Of a DNA stretch of 7,070 nt, positions 4,735 to 7,070 are shown piece after piece; the stretch's first letter is position 1, and the number at the start of each line of letters is the position of its first letter. The notes beneath the pieces are model-generated. The model was not told the DNA's origin. It saw only the letters and a program-made list of their open reading frames with translations, and did not search any database. The DNA comes from Gammaproteobacteria bacterium (GTDB lineage: Bacteria; Pseudomonadota; Gammaproteobacteria; Methylococcales; Methylomonadaceae), in the NCBI GenBank assembly GCA_024276805.1, contig JAJRWJ010000046.1:1-7070 (forward strand), read 5' to 3'. The position numbers and the translations under genes are program-made.

Positions 4735-6147
4735 CTATTTTTCTTCAGGTGGTTTTGGCAACCAGATTGTGAAACGACTTCCCTCTCCTGGAACACTTTC
4801 AACTTCCAAGCGCCCCTGATGGGCTGTGACCAAATCACGGGCAATACTCAATCCCAACCCCATCCCTTGTGGAAACCGGGTTCCGGCATGACCACGGAAA
4901 AATGGCGTGAACACAAGATCCTGATCTTCAATCGGAATTCCAGAACCGGTATCCTGTACCAGAATCCACACTTCGTTGGCCTGGACACCGGCTTCCACAA
5001 TAATCGTGCCCCCCCTGTGTGTATATTTGATGGCATTACTTACCAAATTTCCAATAGCCTGCGCCAATCGATCAGGGTCTATCCTCATCATGGGCAACTT
5101 GTCTGAAAAATTACTCTGCCAATGTACTCCTTTGGAGCGGGCCAACTCACGTTGGGTGTGAAACAAATTAGGCAGCCACTCATTCAGGTTAACAAGCCTA
5201 CTTTCCAACACAAATGATCCTACAGATTGATCATATAAACCGGTCAAGTCATCCAGTAATCGACGAAGAGTGCCAAGTTCATCTTCCATTCCTGCCAATA
5301 AGTCTTGACGTAAATTCCTGTCTTCAACCGCGCCAGATTCCAATGCCTGGACGGCTGGCAACAACGCGCCCAAAGGGCGTCCCAGCTCATGCACCAGGTT
5401 GGCGAGCAATTTCCGGCGGGTGGTCTCCAGGGTACGCAGCCGGAGGACAAGTGTGTTCACCGTTCGGATCAGGTCACGGATTTCTTCTGGGCCCTGTTCC
5501 TTGGGCGGAGCAACTTCTTTCCCGGCAGCTAGTTGTTGAATGGACTCTGTGATTTGCCGCAATGCACGGCTCAGATTCACGGCCAAGAAAAGAGCGATTC
5601 CTGTCCCCAACAAGACGCCGACAGCCAAGACGCCAATAATTACGCGTCGAAGTGCCAGAAACTGTCCGTATATATCTTCCAGGTGATAAGTTGCCTGGAT
5701 CACACCCATAAGGTAACCAGTATCATCACGAACAGGGATAAAGACATCCACTACGCTAGCTTTCAGATGGCGACTATATGCTGTCTGAATGAGGATATCT
5801 TTAAAAAACATGCCTTCGAGTCTTATCGCGGCTGGGTCGGCAAATTTCAAGGACGGATCGGTCGAACCCAAAAAATTTCCCTGCAAATCGAAGATGGATA
5901 CGCTGGGAGTTAGAATCGGTTCAAGTTGGTCGAGGTAGGCTTGAGTATCCTGAGTTCCATTCCAAATATCGGGATGAAGTGCAGTCAGTTCGGCTAATAG
6001 CCTCGCTTCATTCGTTAATTCATCAGCAAAACTGGGCAACAGGATGCGGGTTTCCACCACATAATCTAACGCAAAACCAGTTAAAAAGATGATAACCAAA
6101 AGCGGCAGGCTGTGGCTAATGAGCAAACGGGTTCGCAATGAGCGCAT
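4735..6147 (-). CDS. Membrane sensor histidine kinase (HAMP-HisKA-HATPase)
   Basis: The 470-residue protein has a first membrane helix at about 8-30, an extracytoplasmic sensor region at about 32-167, a second helix at about 168-190 and a HAMP linker to about 240. A HisKA dimerisation helix follows (242-306) with phospho-acceptor His253, then an ATP-binding domain (359-467). ATPase boxes are intact: N-box GNLVSNAIKYT (366-376), G1 DTGSGIP (399-405), F-box FTPFFRG (413-419) and G2 GMGLGLSIA (428-436). The sensor shows SIFDLQGNFLGSTD (84-97) and VFIPVRDDTGYLMGVI (135-150), a PAS/Cache-like alternation, but its ligand is unknown. The H-box reads HELGRPL instead of the usual HELRTPL, so the position four residues after His253, usually Thr or Asn and needed for phosphatase activity in many HisKA kinases, is Arg257. 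The start ATG is 3 bases after the response-regulator stop, with AGAGG 8 bases upstream, so the two form an operon and are cognate partners. Confidence 0.96.
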   Translation of the reverse strand: MRSLRTRLLISHSLPLLVIIFLTGFALDYVVETRILLPSFADELTNEARLLAELTALHPDIWNGTQDTQAYLDQLEPILTPSVSIFDLQGNFLGSTDPSLKFADPAAIRLEGMFFKDILIQTAYSRHLKASVVDVFIPVRDDTGYLMGVIQATYHLEDIYGQFLALRRVIIGVLAVGVLLGTGIALFLAVNLSRALRQITESIQQLAAGKEVAPPKEQGPEEIRDLIRTVNTLVLRLRTLETTRRKLLANLVHELGRPLGALLPAVQALESGAVEDRNLRQDLLAGMEDELGTLRRLLDDLTGLYDQSVGSFVLESRLVNLNEWLPNLFHTQRELARSKGVHWQSNFSDKLPMMRIDPDRLAQAIGNLVSNAIKYTHRGGTIIVEAGVQANEVWILVQDTGSGIPIEDQDLVFTPFFRGHAGTRFPQGMGLGLSIARDLVTAHQGRLEVESVPGEGSRFTIWLPKPPEEK

Positions 6148-6150
6148 AGA

Positions 6151-6849
6151 TCAAACCTCTTGAGGTACAAGCTTGTACCCAACTCCTCGAACAGTCATAA
6201 TCCGCTTAGGGCGGTTTGGATTTTCTTCGAGCTTGGTGCGCAGTGCACGAATATGAACATAAACCACCTGAGGTTGCCCTACATATTCCACTCCCCAAAC
6301 TTGTCTCAACAAATCATCTGCAGAAAAAACATGCCCCGGTTGTTGGGCAAGAGTATTGATCAGTTTGAATTCAATCGGTGTTAGCTCAATTGGCGTCCCT
6401 TTCAATTTGACCGTATGTGCGCGACGGTCGATATCAATATCTCCCACCGAAAAGGCTTCGGGAGCAGCAGCCGATTGTTGTTCCCGCTGAGATCGTCGTA
6501 ATACCGCCTTGATACGTGCCAAAAGGACACGGGAGTCAAAGGGCTTGGTGATGTAATCATCAGCTCCCAATTCTAAGCCCAATATCTCATCCAATTCTCG
6601 TCGCCGAGCGGTGAGAAAAATTACTGGTGCACCAACCTGGTTATTAAAATAGCGTAGCGCCTCCAAGCCGTCCATGCCCGGAAGCCCGATATCCAGCAGA
6701 ATCAAATCAACAGGCTCGTCACGAATGCTTTTTAGACCATCTTCGGCGTTGGCAGTGGTTTGTACTTGATAACCTGCTTGTTCTAAGTGGAAGCTTAGAC
6801 TACGCCGAAATAAGGCATCATCGTCAACAAGTAGGATCTTCCTTGGCAT
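6151..6849 (-). CDS. OmpR/PhoB-family response regulator
   Basis: The 232-residue protein has a receiver domain (about 4-117) and a winged-helix DNA-binding domain (about 132-229). Receiver residues are complete: acidic pocket Asp9-Asp11 in LLVDDD, phospho-acceptor Asp53 in LILLDIGLPGMDG, Thr80 in VIFLTAR, and Lys102 in GADDYITKPF. The output domain has IELTPIEFKLINTLAQQPG (154-172), the recognition-helix signature VHIRALRTKLE (198-208) and the wing MTVRGVGYKLVP (218-229). It should be phosphorylated by the kinase encoded 3 bases downstream and bind tandem direct-repeat DNA sites as a dimer, as the family does. The start ATG (6849-6847) has AGGA 7 bases upstream. It is the first gene of the two-component operon. 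Its regulon is unknown, but the adjacent transporter cluster, with a CTTAA-type tandem box in front, is the obvious candidate. Confidence 0.97.
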   Translation of the reverse strand: MPRKILLVDDDALFRRSLSFHLEQAGYQVQTTANAEDGLKSIRDEPVDLILLDIGLPGMDGLEALRYFNNQVGAPVIFLTARRRELDEILGLELGADDYITKPFDSRVLLARIKAVLRRSQREQQSAAAPEAFSVGDIDIDRRAHTVKLKGTPIELTPIEFKLINTLAQQPGHVFSADDLLRQVWGVEYVGQPQVVYVHIRALRTKLEENPNRPKRIMTVRGVGYKLVPQEV

Positions 6850-6914
6850 TTAAAATTCCTCGGGATTAAATATTCGGTGGCTTCCGTAAGCTTATCTTCA
6901 CAAAACTCATTCCC

Positions 6915-6920
6915 ATTATA
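6915..6920 (-). promoter_or_regulatory. Candidate -10 box of the two-component operon
   Basis: A perfect TATAAT occurs on the minus strand at 6920-6915, 66 bases upstream of the response-regulator start, within an AT-rich stretch. No convincing -35 hexamer is present at 16-18 bases spacing; the nearest TTGAAA (6956-6951) is 30 bases away. The promoter may depend on an activator, or the match may be chance. Otherwise the 6850-6985 interval shows only an 8-base palindrome, TAAGCTTA (6887-6894). Confidence 0.35.
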
Positions 6921-6985
6921 TATGGTTATGTGAACTAGGGAGCCTGTTTTTTTCAAAAATAGACTTACAACGGCAGTTTTGAGTG

Positions 6986-7069
6986 TCACTGGCTGGTGGA
7001 TTCCAAAGTGGCAAGCGTCGAAAAAACAAGTATAAATTCAGGCTGGTGCCGTGCCAAGTTAAGCAGGTT
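6986..7069 (-). CDS. Possible C-terminal end of an unidentified upstream gene (right-edge partial)
   Basis: One minus-strand frame is open from the right edge to a TGA at 6988-6986, giving 27 residues that start NLLNLARHQPEF and continue with a hydrophobic strand ILVFSTLATLE. The alternation of a helix and a strand looks protein-like, but the piece is too short to recognise. A second minus-strand frame is also open through this stretch, so coding status is uncertain. No clear terminator follows before the two-component promoter region. Confidence 0.22.
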   Translation of the reverse strand, partial: NLLNLARHQPEFILVFSTLATLESTSQ

Positions 7070-7070
7070 G

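Noticed and set aside
5533..5913. A 126-codon plus-strand open frame inside the kinase gene
   Set aside because: It is antisense to the HAMP and sensor regions of an intact histidine kinase and shows no domain pattern.
6795..6989. A minus-strand 64-codon frame in front of and overlapping the response regulator
   Set aside because: It overlaps the regulator N-terminus out of frame and covers the promoter region; no protein-like features were seen.
7000..7070. tRNA or small RNA at the right edge
   Set aside because: No cloverleaf pairing, T-loop sequence or strong hairpin was found in this stretch.

Overview
The window is a compact stretch of bacterial chromosome in which every confident gene lies on the minus strand, so transcription runs from high to low coordinates. 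There are no mobile elements, CRISPR arrays or RNA genes that I can see. The histidine kinase has an unusual H-box reading HELGRPLGAL. From general knowledge I associate this with Chloroflexota (Anaerolineae-type) kinases. Together with the moderate base composition and the gene families present, a Chloroflexota or related environmental bacterium is a reasonable but unproven guess.

Layout in transcription order: at the right edge there is possibly the last 27 codons of an unidentified gene (weak), then about 135 bases that should hold the promoter of a two-component operon. That operon has an OmpR/PhoB-type response regulator (6849-6151), then after a 3-base gap a membrane histidine kinase (6147-4735). 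A 129-base intergenic region follows. It carries a perfect 12-bp inverted repeat with a T-rich tail, which is probably a terminator. The same bases also read as a tandem CTTAAT-N5-CTTAAG box of the kind bound by some OmpR-family regulators. After this comes a run of membrane transport genes: an AI-2E/PerM-family permease (4605-3523), an MgtC/SapB-DUF4010 membrane protein overlapping it by 4 bases (3526-2243), a TerC/YgdQ-family membrane protein (2146-1364), an APH/choline-kinase-fold phosphotransferase overlapping TerC by 4 bases (1367-330), and the N-terminus of a P-type cation-transporting ATPase (263 to beyond the left edge). An 8-bp-arm inverted repeat sits in the gap just upstream of the ATPase.

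How they may work together: TerC-family proteins (Mn2+ efflux and metalation of exported proteins), MgtC-family proteins (Mg2+ limitation, acid and ATP homeostasis) and cation P-type ATPases all point to divalent cation or membrane-energy homeostasis. The adjacent two-component system is a natural candidate regulator, and the CTTAA-type box between the two units is the most concrete physical link. The phosphotransferase is the odd member. It keeps its catalytic motifs and is translationally coupled to TerC, but its substrate cannot be told from the sequence. I regard this as a plausible, possibly undescribed, cation-stress module, not as a proven system.
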